Positions 1-8,402 of a DNA stretch of 35,297 nt are shown piece after piece. The stretch spans positions 1 to 35,297 of the forward strand of contig CAMYMQ010000139.1 in NCBI GenBank assembly GCA_947259335.1, written 5' to 3'. The notes under the pieces are model-generated. The model searched no databases, was not told where the DNA came from, and saw only the letters and a list, made by a program, of their open reading frames with translations. Each line of letters starts with the position of its first letter. Positions within the stretch are counted from its first letter, which is position 1. Source of the stretch: an uncultured Alphaproteobacteria bacterium (GTDB lineage: Bacteria; Pseudomonadota; Alphaproteobacteria; Bin65). The translations under genes were made by a program, and so were the position numbers.

Positions 1-90
1 CACCGCTGCCCGCACGATATCGACGCGCAATGGTCGCCGGCGCCGGAAGGCGCCGACGCCCCGGCCGACATCGCCGCGGCGGCCCGCTGA
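1..90 (+). CDS. 3' end of a CDS entering from upstream; possibly the alpha subunit of a ring-hydroxylating dioxygenase
   Basis: Frame 1 is open from base 1 to TGA 88-90 (HRCPHDIDAQWSPAPEGADAPADIAAAAR*). The stop overlaps the next start (TGATG). Product inferred only from the downstream neighbour. Confidence 0.45.
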   Translation, partial: HRCPHDIDAQWSPAPEGADAPADIAAAAR

Positions 91-548
91 TGTCGGACAG
101 CGACAAGCGGGAGCGGCTGCGCAGCCTCGTCGCCCGCTCGGGCCGGCTGCTCGACGACGGCGCCTTCGACGCCTATGTCGGCCTCTATGCCGGGGACGGC
201 CGCTACTCGATGACGGCGAAGGCGCCCGAACTGCCCCAGCCGATGACCTGGATGGCCTTGAGCCGGGATGAGCTGGGCAGCCTGTTCGAGTCGCTTCCCA
301 GCCACGAATGGGACCTGGGCGAAAGGCTGCACCTGATCTCGGTCGACGAGATCGAGCTCGGCGATGTCGCGACCGTCCAGTCGACCTTCTGCGTGGTGCG
401 GATCGACGCGGGCGGACGCCAGGAGCTCTATGCCAGCGGCCGCTACACCGACCGCTGGCGGATGGAGGGCTCCGACTGGCGGCTGGCCGAGCGCGAGGCG
501 CGGATCGCCAACCGGCTGTGGACCGCCCCCAGCCCGATCCCGCTGTGA
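90..548 (+). CDS. Aromatic-ring-hydroxylating dioxygenase beta-subunit / NTF2-like (SnoaL-type) protein
   Basis: MSDSDKRERLRSLVARSGRLLDDGAFDAYVGLYAGDGRYSMTAKAPE...YTDRWRMEGSDWRLAEREARI is typical of the small subunit fold. The ATG at 90 overlaps the upstream stop and is preferred to the ORF-track start at 30. Confidence 0.7.
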   Translation: MSDSDKRERLRSLVARSGRLLDDGAFDAYVGLYAGDGRYSMTAKAPELPQPMTWMALSRDELGSLFESLPSHEWDLGERLHLISVDEIELGDVATVQSTFCVVRIDAGGRQELYASGRYTDRWRMEGSDWRLAEREARIANRLWTAPSPIPL

Positions 549-571
549 CCGCCGGAGTCTTTCGGAAAATG

Positions 572-600
572 TGATCCGGTAGCGGCATCCCGCCGTACAG
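572..600 (+). promoter_or_regulatory. Candidate sigma-E (ECF11/RpoE-type) promoter, TGATCC-N18-TACAG
   Basis: TGATCC at 572-577, 18-nt spacer, TA at 596-597, directly upstream of the ECF sigma gene. Matches the R. sphaeroides RpoE-type -35 TGATCC with an 18-nt spacer. The same architecture recurs at 6801-6773 on the minus strand. Confidence 0.75.
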
Positions 601-609
601 GCCCTGTAG

Positions 610-1287
610 ATGCAAATCGAGGGCCGAATGTTCGAGAGCTTGTCGGGAACGCCGGGTCCGATGGATGATGTCGCGCCTTTCAGCTTCAACGGGCGCGTCA
701 TGCAGGATCGGCCGTCACCCCAGGAAACCGCCGCGCAGGCCGCCCACCAGCTGACGGTGTGGATGCACGCCGTCGCGCGCGACCGGGACCGGGCGGCCTT
801 TGCCGGGCTGTTCACCCATTTCGCGCCCCGGCTGAAGGCCTTCATGCGCCGCGGCGGCGCCTCGGACGACCTGGCCGAGGATATCGTCCAGGAGGCGATG
901 GTCCAGGTCTGGCGCAAGGCGCATCTGTTCGATCCCGACCGCGCGGCGGTGTCGACCTGGGTGTTCAAGATCGCCCGGAACAAGCGGATCGACAGGCTCC
1001 GGGCCGAGAACCGCCCGTCGATCGACGAGGACAATTATCGAGCGGACCAGCCCGAGGATCCGGGCCCGCTGGAGGAAGCCGCCTCGGAACAGGCCGCCGT
1101 AACCATGCGCGATCTGGTCTCGGCGCTGCCGCGCGAGCAGATGCAGGTGATCGAGAAGGCCTTTTTCGAGGACAAGCCCCATTCGGAGATCGCCGAGGAA
1201 CTCGATCTCCCGCTCGGCACGGTCAAGTCGCGGATCCGCCGCGCCCTTGCCCGATTGAAGAGCGACCTTCCGGACGACGAGTTTTGA
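610..1287 (+). CDS. rpoE: ECF sigma-70 family RNA polymerase sigma factor (RpoE/ECF11-like)
   Basis: Region 2 (FAPRLKAFMRRGGASDDLAEDIVQEAMVQVWRKAHLFDPDRAAVSTWVFKIARNKRIDRLR) and region 4 (LPREQMQVIEKAFFEDKPHSEIAEELDLPLGTVKSRIRRALARLK); followed by a ChrR-type gene. The start may be downstream (e.g. 661, MDDVAPF) because the predicted promoter ends at 600. Confidence 0.92.
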   Translation: MQIEGRMFESLSGTPGPMDDVAPFSFNGRVMQDRPSPQETAAQAAHQLTVWMHAVARDRDRAAFAGLFTHFAPRLKAFMRRGGASDDLAEDIVQEAMVQVWRKAHLFDPDRAAVSTWVFKIARNKRIDRLRAENRPSIDEDNYRADQPEDPGPLEEAASEQAAVTMRDLVSALPREQMQVIEKAFFEDKPHSEIAEELDLPLGTVKSRIRRALARLKSDLPDDEF

Positions 1288-1289
1288 CG

Positions 1290-1943
1290 ATGCACCAGCC
1301 CAACGACGAATTTCTCCTGGACTATGCCTCGGGCGCCCTGCCCGAGCCTGTCGCTCTCGCGGTCGCGACCCACGCCGCCCTGTGCGCCGACAGCCGCAGG
1401 CGGATCGAGACGATGGAGGCGGTCGGCGGCAGCCTGCTCGACGGGATCGAGCCGGAGCCGATGGGCGATCTCGCCCTGGACCGCGCCCTGGCCGCGATCG
1501 AGGTGCCCGAGCGGGACGAGGCGGCGAGAGCTCCAGTCTCCTTCGACGCGGAGACGATGGCCGCTGTCCCGGCGCCGCTGCGCCGCCATATCGGCCGCAA
1601 TCTGTCCGACATCCAGTGGCGCAGGCTCGGCCGTGCGGTCGAATCCGCCGTGGTACCCAGCCGCGTGGAGGGTTTCGAGATCCGGCTCCTGCGCATCCGG
1701 GCCGGGCAGCCCGTGCCGACCCATACCCATCGCGGCCTGGAGATCACGGTCACCCTGCGGGGCGGCTACAACGACGGGTTCGCCGACTACGCCCGCGGCG
1801 ACTTCCAGCTCGCCGATCCGTCGCTGGAGCACCGGCCGTGGGCCGACGATGACGAGGACTGCCTGTGCCTGGCCGTGCTGGCCGCGCCGATCCGGCTGAC
1901 CGGAGTCGTCGGGCGGCTGATCGACCCGTTCGTGCGGCTCTAG
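1290..1943 (+). CDS. chrR: ChrR-family anti-sigma factor with C-terminal cupin domain
   Basis: MHQPNDEFLLDYASGALPEPVALAVATHAALCADSRRRIETMEAVGGSLLD anti-sigma domain; cupin metal site HTHRGLE...LEH. ATG 3 nt after the sigma stop; in the frame of ORF 759..1943. Confidence 0.9.
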   Translation: MHQPNDEFLLDYASGALPEPVALAVATHAALCADSRRRIETMEAVGGSLLDGIEPEPMGDLALDRALAAIEVPERDEAARAPVSFDAETMAAVPAPLRRHIGRNLSDIQWRRLGRAVESAVVPSRVEGFEIRLLRIRAGQPVPTHTHRGLEITVTLRGGYNDGFADYARGDFQLADPSLEHRPWADDDEDCLCLAVLAAPIRLTGVVGRLIDPFVRL

Positions 1944-1962
1944 GCGCCCGGAACGGGCGACC

Positions 1963-2736
1963 ATGTCCCTCGTCTGGATCACCGGCGCCAGTTCGGGCAT
2001 CGGCCGCGGGCTGGCCGGACGCCTGGCGCGTAACGGGCACACCGTCGCCGTCAGCGCCCGCCGCGCGGACGCGCTCGAGGCGCTGAAATCCGACTGCGCC
2101 GGCGCCGCCGGCGGGATCGTCCCGCTGCCCCTCGACGTGACCGACCGGACGGAGCTGGCAAGCCAGGCCCGGCACCTGTTCGACGAAACCGGGATCCCCG
2201 ACACGGTGATCCTGAACGCCGGCACCTACAAGCCGGTGACGGCGGACGATTTCGACGCGCGGGCCTTCGCCCTTCAGGTTAACGTCAACCTCCTGGGCGC
2301 GGTCAACGTGCTGGAAGCAATCCTGCCGCCGATGCGCGAGCGCGGCAGCGGCCGCATCGTCTTCGTCGCGTCCGTCGCGGGCTATCGCGGCCTGCCGACC
2401 TCGGCCGCCTACGGCGCGACCAAGGCGGCGCTCATCAATCTGGCCGAGGCACTCAGGGTCGAACTCGCGCCCCACGGCGTGATCGTTCAGGTGGTCAATC
2501 CGGGTTTCGTCGACACCCCGCTGACCCGCAAGAACACCTTCAAGATGCCGTTCCTGATGTCGCAGGAGGCCGCCGTCGACCGGATGGCCCGCGCGCTCGA
2601 AACCGACAGGTTCGAAGTGACCTTCCCCAAGCGCTTCACCTGGGCGCTCAAGCTGCTTCGATGCCTGCCCTACGCGCTCTATTTCCCGATCGTCCGCCGG
2701 TTCACCGGCTTCGACAAGCCTCAGGGGCGCCGATAG
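1963..2736 (+). CDS. Short-chain dehydrogenase/reductase (SDR)
   Basis: N-terminal TGxxxGIG (WITGASSGIGRGLAGRLA), NAG motif (ILNAGTYKP), YxxxK (YGATKAALINLAEALRVEL). Confidence 0.93.
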   Translation: MSLVWITGASSGIGRGLAGRLARNGHTVAVSARRADALEALKSDCAGAAGGIVPLPLDVTDRTELASQARHLFDETGIPDTVILNAGTYKPVTADDFDARAFALQVNVNLLGAVNVLEAILPPMRERGSGRIVFVASVAGYRGLPTSAAYGATKAALINLAEALRVELAPHGVIVQVVNPGFVDTPLTRKNTFKMPFLMSQEAAVDRMARALETDRFEVTFPKRFTWALKLLRCLPYALYFPIVRRFTGFDKPQGRR

Positions 2737-3239
2737 GTCGCCACCAGGCGTCCGACCGTCACCCCCCACTTCCTCGCCACCGCGACATTGAGCACCGACG
2801 TGCCCGTGTCATCGGCGTGCATGCGGTCGTCGAATGCGAGCACGAGCGACCGGCCGCCGACCGGCACCTTGATCCTGTAGGCCCATTTCACGCCGTTTTC
2901 GATGGCCTCTCCGGTGGCGACGCCGACGACGTCATCGACCTGTGCCCGATAGCGCTGTCCGCCGAGCGGGTGGACCCGCCAGCGGCGTTCCTGGACCTGG
3001 CCGTTGTCCAGCCGCAGCACCTCGTCCATCACGAAGACTTCGTCGAGCCAATGGCCCGTCATATCGATGTCGAAACGGCTGCGGACCTTTCGAAAGCGGT
3101 CCTCGAAGTAGCCCCAGCCCTTCACCGGTCCCTCGAAGAAACGCTCGAACACGAAGCTCTCGCCGTCGTCCGCGACAGCCGGCGCATCAACGGCATCCGG
3201 CAGGACCGGTTCTTCGGAATGAGGGGCCATAGTCTCCAT
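2721..3239 (-). CDS. DUF3833-like protein
   Basis: METMAPHSEEPVLPD...FFEGPVKGWGYFEDRFRKVRSRFDIDMTGHWLDEVFVMDEVLRLDNGQVQERRWRVHPLGGQRYRAQVDDVVGVATGEAIENGVKWAYRI. The ORF-track start at 3443 overlaps the CFA gene; start at 3239 preferred. Confidence 0.78.
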   Translation of the reverse strand: METMAPHSEEPVLPDAVDAPAVADDGESFVFERFFEGPVKGWGYFEDRFRKVRSRFDIDMTGHWLDEVFVMDEVLRLDNGQVQERRWRVHPLGGQRYRAQVDDVVGVATGEAIENGVKWAYRIKVPVGGRSLVLAFDDRMHADDTGTSVLNVAVARKWGVTVGRLVATYRRP

Positions 3240-3264
3240 TTCACTGCTCTCCAATCGTCCGGTG

Positions 3265-4491
3265 CTAGGCCGGACGGGCCAGCACAATCTGCCGGACATC
3301 GATGTTGCCTGCCCGGAACCCGCCCTCGCAGTAGCCGAGGTAGAGCAGCCACAGCCGCCGGAACCGCTCGTCGAACCCCAGTTCGCAGATCTTCGGCCAG
3401 GCCGCCTTGAAACGATCGCGCCACTCCGCCAGCGTCCGCGCATAGTGCGGGCCGAAACTGTCTTCGGAAGCCCAGGTCAGACCGGCGTCGGCGGCATGCT
3501 CGCGAAGCGCGGACTGCGACGGCAGGAGCCCGCCCGGGAAGATGTGCCGCTGGATGAAATCGACAGAGCGGCGGTAACGGTCGAACAGGCGGTCGTGGAT
3601 CGTGATCGCCTGGAGGCCCGCCCGCCCGCCGGGCACCAGCAACTCGTTGAGCCGGCCGAAGAAGACCGGCCAGTATTTCTCGCCCACCGCCTCGATCATC
3701 TCGACCGACACGATGTGATCGAACTGCCCCGTGACCTCCCGGTAGTCGCGCAGCTCGACAGTCACCCGGTCGCCTAATCCGTCGCGCTGGACCGCAGCAG
3801 CGGCGAAGTCCCGCTGGGCCGGCGACACGGTGATCGCGGTAGCGGAGACGCCCCGCTCCCGGGCGGCCAGGCGGGACAGGTTGCCCCAGCCGCAACCGAT
3901 CTCCAGCAGATGATCGCCCTGACGAACCCCGACCCCGTCCAGCAGCCGACGACACTTGGTGAGCTGGGCGGTCTCGAGAGTCTCGCCGGGTTCGCTGAAA
4001 TAGGCGGACGAGTAGCTCATGGTCCGGTCCAGCCACAGGCCATAGAAGGCATTGCCGAGATCGTAGTGCGCGACAATGTTGCGGTGACTGCCGTCGACCG
4101 TGTTTTCATTGCGCCGGTGCGCGAGGAGGTCGCCGACCTTGCGCGGCACCCACGCGCCCCGGCCCGGCCGGCGCAGCATCATGTTGCACGCGGCCAGTTC
4201 GACCGCCGTCGGCAGGTCGGGGCTGTCCCAGTCGCCCTCGATGAAGGCCTCGGCGAAGCCCAACGCCCCGCCGGTGACCAGCCGCCTCACCCCCCGCCAC
4301 TTCAGCAGTCGGACCGTAGCATCCGGTCCCGTCTGTCCGCTGTCGATGCGGCAAACGGCTCCTCCGGGCCAGACGATCGTCAGCCGGCCTACCTTGAGCC
4401 GGTTGGACAGCCACCGCTCGACCCACCGGCTAACGGTCGGATGACTGGCATGGGAAGGCTCGGTTCGGGGCATGGTCGTCATCGAAGACAT
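3265..4491 (-). CDS. Cyclopropane-fatty-acyl-phospholipid synthase family SAM methyltransferase
   Basis: NIVAHYDLGNAFYGLWLDRTMSYSSAYF, LLEIGCGWGNLSRLAARERGVSATAITVSPAQ, FDHIVSVEMIEAVGEKYWPVFF, HIFPGGLLPS: CFA synthase family signatures. Confidence 0.94.
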   Translation of the reverse strand: MSSMTTMPRTEPSHASHPTVSRWVERWLSNRLKVGRLTIVWPGGAVCRIDSGQTGPDATVRLLKWRGVRRLVTGGALGFAEAFIEGDWDSPDLPTAVELAACNMMLRRPGRGAWVPRKVGDLLAHRRNENTVDGSHRNIVAHYDLGNAFYGLWLDRTMSYSSAYFSEPGETLETAQLTKCRRLLDGVGVRQGDHLLEIGCGWGNLSRLAARERGVSATAITVSPAQRDFAAAAVQRDGLGDRVTVELRDYREVTGQFDHIVSVEMIEAVGEKYWPVFFGRLNELLVPGGRAGLQAITIHDRLFDRYRRSVDFIQRHIFPGGLLPSQSALREHAADAGLTWASEDSFGPHYARTLAEWRDRFKAAWPKICELGFDERFRRLWLLYLGYCEGGFRAGNIDVRQIVLARPA

Positions 4492-4506
4492 GGTCGCGAA
4501 GCCGCC

Positions 4507-5373
4507 CTATCCCGCGTCGCGCAGATTGCCGCGGACCGAAGTCCGGCCGGCTCGACTCGGTGCCAGAAACGGCACGCCCTTCAGCCACAGCCGAAGTGCT
4601 TGCCAGTGAATAGCGCCGAATATGCGATAGGTCATCATCGGGTAGCGGACCAGCGCCCCGAGCAACGCCCGATCGGTCAACGGCACCGCCCGCCCGGAGA
4701 AGCCGGCCCGAAAGAAAACACCCTCTTCGTCGCTCTCCTCGATCAGCAGCGCCGCCGCGGCGCCGGGGTCGCGGAGCCGAAAGCGGTAGCGCCCGGCCAT
4801 GCCGATGAAGGGCGAGACGAAGAAGCCCTTGGCGCAGTCCTGGTCGATCGCCTCCCCGGTCTCTTCGTCACCGGCCTCTTCGTCACCGGTCTCTTCGTCA
4901 CCGGTCTCTTCGTCACCGGTCTCCCCGACCGGCGCCGCCGCCCGGTCGACCGGAAGCACGTAGGCGTGACGGCCGCCGACGGTATTGTGCACTTCGTAGA
5001 CGATGGCCTTGAGGCGCCCTCCCTCGCCGGCCTCGTGGCAGTAGAAGACACTGAGCGGATTGAAGACGTAACCGAACAGGCGCGGATAGCAGAGCACGCT
5101 GATGCGGATCGCTTCCGTGTCGAGCCCCGCGCCGGCCAGTTCGCTCACCACCCAGGCTCGGGTCGTCGCCCCCTCCGGTCCGTGATCGCGCTGCCGGAAA
5201 GAGAACAGGCCTGGCCGGTCGACCGAGAACAGCCGCAATCGGCGACCCAGGGACGGCAGGTCGTCCAGGTCGAGCAGCAGCATGAACACGCGATAGGAGA
5301 AGCGGTGGCGGACCGGCCGGGTCCGGCTGTGAACCACGCGTCCGTGATAGAGACGGGATCTCGGCGGCGTCAT
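4507..5373 (-). CDS. DUF1365 family protein
   Basis: SRLYHGRVVHSRTRPVRHRFSYRVFMLLLDLDDLPSL...RLFGYVFNPLSVFYCHEAGEGGRLKAIVYEVHNTVGGRHAYVLP; neighbour of amine oxidase and CFA genes as in known DUF1365 loci. Confidence 0.92.
   Translation of the reverse strand: MTPPRSRLYHGRVVHSRTRPVRHRFSYRVFMLLLDLDDLPSLGRRLRLFSVDRPGLFSFRQRDHGPEGATTRAWVVSELAGAGLDTEAIRISVLCYPRLFGYVFNPLSVFYCHEAGEGGRLKAIVYEVHNTVGGRHAYVLPVDRAAAPVGETGDEETGDEETGDEEAGDEETGEAIDQDCAKGFFVSPFIGMAGRYRFRLRDPGAAAALLIEESDEEGVFFRAGFSGRAVPLTDRALLGALVRYPMMTYRIFGAIHWQALRLWLKGVPFLAPSRAGRTSVRGNLRDAG
4858..4924. repeat. In-frame 15-bp tandem repeat (GGTCTCTTCGTCACC, 4 full units plus a partial) within the DUF1365 gene
   Basis: Units 4858-4872, 4873-4887 (one C/T change), 4888-4902, 4903-4917, partial from 4918. 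Encodes (DE)ETG/EAG repeats: GETGDEETGDEETGDEEAGDEETGE. Confidence 0.95.
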
Positions 5374-6746
5374 CAGGCCGCCATCCGGTCGGCATCGGCC
5401 GTCTGACCCGTCAGGGCTTCGCCGGCGTCCAGCCAGGGTGCCCGGACGCCCAGCGCCGCCGCCGCCAGCATACCCGATGTCAACGCATCCTCATGGAAGC
5501 CGAAGCCGAAATAGCTGCCGCAGAACCAGGTCCGGCTGACGCCCTGGATTGTCTCAAGACGCTTCTGCGCGGCGACGGCCCGGCCGTCGAACTGGGGATG
5601 GTCGTATTCGAACATCCGGTGGACCCGCTCCGGCTCGCGCAGGGGATTGAGGGACAGAAACAGCGGCGAAACGTCGTGTAAATTCTGCAGCCGGTTCATC
5701 CAGTAGGTCACCGACGTCGGGCTGAGCAGGTCCGCGTCGGTCTGCGCGATGTAGTTCCAGCTCGCCCAGGCCCGGGCGCGGCGCGGCATCAGGCGGGCGT
5801 CCTCGTGCAGGACTGCAACGTTCCTGGCATAGGTGAAGGAGCCGAGGGTGGTCCGTTCCCCCGCCGACGGATCGTCCAGCAGCTTCAGCGCCTGATCCGC
5901 GTGCGCGGCGATCACGACGTCGTCGTAATCGTGGGTCTCGCCGCCGGCGCGCAGCCGCACGCTTCCGTTGCGCCGGGCGACCTTCTCGACCGGCACGCCG
6001 AGCCGGATCGAATTTTCGAGCCGGGCGGCCATGCGCTCCACGTAGCGGCGGCTGCCCCCGGAGACCGTCCGCCACTGGGGCCGGCCCCTGATCTGCAGAA
6101 GACCGTGGTTGGCGAAGAACTGAATGAAGCTGCGGGCCGGGAATTCGAGCATGCCTTCGGCCGGACCCGACCAGATGGCGGCCGCCATCGGCAGAAGATG
6201 GGCGCGGATAAAGGCTTCGCCGTATCCGCCCTCCCTGAGGAGATCGCCCAGTGTCACACCGTCCATCAGGCGAGTGGTGTCCGGATCGGAATAGTCCGAG
6301 AAGAAGCGCTGGATGTCGTAGAGCATCCGCCAGAAGGCCGGCCGCCACAGGTTCGACGGCTGGGCGAGCAGCCCCCGGCCGCGGGCCGCGCCGGCGTATT
6401 CGAACCGACCGTTACCGACGGAGACCGAGAAGGACATTTCGCTGGGCCCTGACGCGACGCCCAGGTGTGCCAGAAGCGCCGTCAGGTTCGGATAGTTGCG
6501 GTCGTTGAAGACGATGAAGCCGGTATCGACGGCGGCCGGACCCCGCGCCGTCTCGACATCGACGGTGTTGCTGTGACCCCCGAGACGCGGCGCGGCTTCC
6601 CACAGGGTCACGTCGTGGCGTGTGGCAAGCAGCCATGCGGCGGTCAGGCCGGCAACGCCCGATCCGACCACGGCAATCCTGCGCCGTGCCGGCGCGCCCG
6701 ATTCAATCCGCGCGACCCGCAGATCCCGAACTTCAGCGACTGCCAT
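5373..6746 (-). CDS. FAD-dependent amine oxidase-like protein (COG2907-type)
   Basis: N-terminal dinucleotide-binding motif RRIAVVGSGVAGLTAAWLLATRHDVTLWEAAPRLGGHSNTV; C-terminal TWFCGSYFGFGFHEDALTSGMLAA. Stop overlaps the DUF1365 start (TGATG, minus strand 5375-5371). Confidence 0.93.
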   Translation of the reverse strand: MAVAEVRDLRVARIESGAPARRRIAVVGSGVAGLTAAWLLATRHDVTLWEAAPRLGGHSNTVDVETARGPAAVDTGFIVFNDRNYPNLTALLAHLGVASGPSEMSFSVSVGNGRFEYAGAARGRGLLAQPSNLWRPAFWRMLYDIQRFFSDYSDPDTTRLMDGVTLGDLLREGGYGEAFIRAHLLPMAAAIWSGPAEGMLEFPARSFIQFFANHGLLQIRGRPQWRTVSGGSRRYVERMAARLENSIRLGVPVEKVARRNGSVRLRAGGETHDYDDVVIAAHADQALKLLDDPSAGERTTLGSFTYARNVAVLHEDARLMPRRARAWASWNYIAQTDADLLSPTSVTYWMNRLQNLHDVSPLFLSLNPLREPERVHRMFEYDHPQFDGRAVAAQKRLETIQGVSRTWFCGSYFGFGFHEDALTSGMLAAAALGVRAPWLDAGEALTGQTADADRMAA

Positions 6747-6772
6747 CGACTATCCTCTCGCTCATCCCGTTC

Positions 6773-6801
6773 CAGTACGAAAGGGATCGGCGGATGGATC
6801 A
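6773..6801 (-). promoter_or_regulatory. Candidate sigma-E promoter for the amine oxidase-DUF1365-CFA-DUF3833 operon, TGATCC-N18-TACTG
   Basis: Minus strand TGATCC (6801-6796), 18-nt ATCCGCCGATCCCTTTCG, TACTG (6777-6773); ATG at 6746 lies ~20 nt past the expected start site and is preceded by GAGAGGA. Confidence 0.75.
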
Positions 6802-6872
6802 ATACGGCGGGCGGAAAACGAACGGATCGGAACGACGGGTTCGAAAGACGGACGGACGATCCGGGACGCCGT

Positions 6873-7640
6873 CTAGATGGCGAGATACTCGTGGCGCAGA
6901 TCGCTGTTGTCGAGCACTTCGCGGGCGCTGCCGTCGAAGACGATCTGGCCCATGTCCAGGATCACCGCCCGGGTGGCAAGTTCAAGCGCCGCGATCGCGT
7001 TCTGCTCGACGATGATCGTGGTGATGCCCAGTTCCTTGACGCTGAGCAGGATCCGCTCGATTTCCCGGACGATCGTCGGCGCCAGGCCTTCATAGGGCTC
7101 GTCGAGCAGCAGGAGCTTCACGTCCCGCGCAAGCGCCCGGGCCACGGCGAGCATCTGCTGTTCGCCGCCCGACAGCGTCACGCCCTCCTGCTTCCGGCGC
7201 TCGGCAAGACGCGGGAAATGGTCGTAGATCCGCTCGAGCGGCCAGCCGATCGGCTTGGTCACCTGGGCGAGGGTCAGATTCTCTTCCACGGTCAGGCCGG
7301 CAATGATCCGCCGGTCCTCGGGCACGAGCTGGATACCGGCCTGCGCGGCCTCGAAGGAGGCCATCGAATGGACGGCCTGGCCGTTCAGCCAGATCTCGCC
7401 CGACTGGAGCGCCGGCTGATCGGTTCGCGCGATGGTACGCAGGGTCGATGTCTTGCCGGCCCCGTTGCGGCCGAGCAGCGCCAGGATCTCGCTTTCGGCG
7501 ACGTCGAAGGAAATCCCCTGAACGATGTAGGACTGGCCGTAGTAGGCGTGGATATCGCGGACGCCGAAATAGGCCGTATCGGCGCGGGGCTCCTGCGCGG
7601 CGTCAAGCGCGGTCATGTCGGGCGGTGTCATGACGTTCAT
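6873..7640 (-). CDS. livF: Branched-chain amino acid-type ABC transporter ATP-binding protein (LivF-like)
   Basis: LLGRNGAGKTSTLRTI, LSGGEQQMLAVARAL, LLLLDEPYEGLAP; ATG at 7640 overlaps the livG stop (TGATG); the ORF-track start 7643 is a TTG. Confidence 0.92.
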   Translation of the reverse strand: MNVMTPPDMTALDAAQEPRADTAYFGVRDIHAYYGQSYIVQGISFDVAESEILALLGRNGAGKTSTLRTIARTDQPALQSGEIWLNGQAVHSMASFEAAQAGIQLVPEDRRIIAGLTVEENLTLAQVTKPIGWPLERIYDHFPRLAERRKQEGVTLSGGEQQMLAVARALARDVKLLLLDEPYEGLAPTIVREIERILLSVKELGITTIIVEQNAIAALELATRAVILDMGQIVFDGSAREVLDNSDLRHEYLAI

Positions 7641-8401
7641 CAATGGGTCCCTCCAAGATAGGCTTCCTGGACTTTCGGATTTCCTTTGATCTCATCGGGC
7701 GACCCCTCGGCGATAACCGTGCCCTGCGCCAACACGCTGATTCGGTGGGCGAGGGAAAACACGACATGCATATCATGCTCGATCACGATCTTGGTAATGC
7801 CCCGCTCGCCGATCTTCTTGAGCAGGTCGATCGTGTTGTTGGTGTCGGCGCGCGACATGCCCGCGGTCGGCTCGTCGAGCAGCAGCAGCCGGGGATCCTG
7901 GACCAGGCACATCGCCAGTTCCAGCCGCCGCTTGTCGCCGCGCGACAGCGTGCCGGCGATCGCATTCCTGGAGTCGGCGAGGCCGACATCCTCGAGCACA
8001 TGCTCCGCATGGTCGCGCACGTCGGTCTGCTTGCTCAGGCTCGGCAGGGCGTTGAGCTTGAACGCCCCGTCGCGGCGCGCGAAAGCCGGGATCATCACGT
8101 TGTCGACCAGCGTCAGGTCCTCGAAGATTTCCGGCGTCTGGAAGACCCGCGCCACGCCGGCCTGGTTGATCCGGTGCGGCGGCAGGCCGAGCAGCGGCTG
8201 GTCGCCGAACATGACGGTGCCCGTGTCCGGCTTCAGCCGGCCGACGAAGCAGTTGAGCAGCGTCGACTTGCCCGCCCCGTTGGGGCCGATGATCGCGTGG
8301 ACGGCGCCGGCGGTAACCTCGAGATTGACCTGATCGAGCGCCATCAGGCCGCCGAAGCTCTTGCTGACATCCTTGACGCTCAGGTTCGCCATCGCGTCCA
8401 C
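7640..8401 (-). CDS. livG: Branched-chain amino acid-type ABC transporter ATP-binding protein (LivG-like)
   Basis: IIGPNGAGKSTLLNCFVGRLKPDTGTV, LSRGDKRRLELAMCLVQDPRLLLLDEPTAGMS. Confidence 0.92.
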   Translation of the reverse strand: MDAMANLSVKDVSKSFGGLMALDQVNLEVTAGAVHAIIGPNGAGKSTLLNCFVGRLKPDTGTVMFGDQPLLGLPPHRINQAGVARVFQTPEIFEDLTLVDNVMIPAFARRDGAFKLNALPSLSKQTDVRDHAEHVLEDVGLADSRNAIAGTLSRGDKRRLELAMCLVQDPRLLLLDEPTAGMSRADTNNTIDLLKKIGERGITKIVIEHDMHVVFSLAHRISVLAQGTVIAEGSPDEIKGNPKVQEAYLGGTH

Positions 8402-8402
8402 C

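Noticed and set aside
4858-4924. Repeat array as possible CRISPR
   Set aside because: 15-bp contiguous in-frame units without spacers, inside a coding gene.
3910-5406. 498-aa plus-strand ORF spanning CFA and DUF1365 genes
   Set aside because: Antisense shadow; includes the 15-bp repeat translated as VTGLF, with no recognisable domain.
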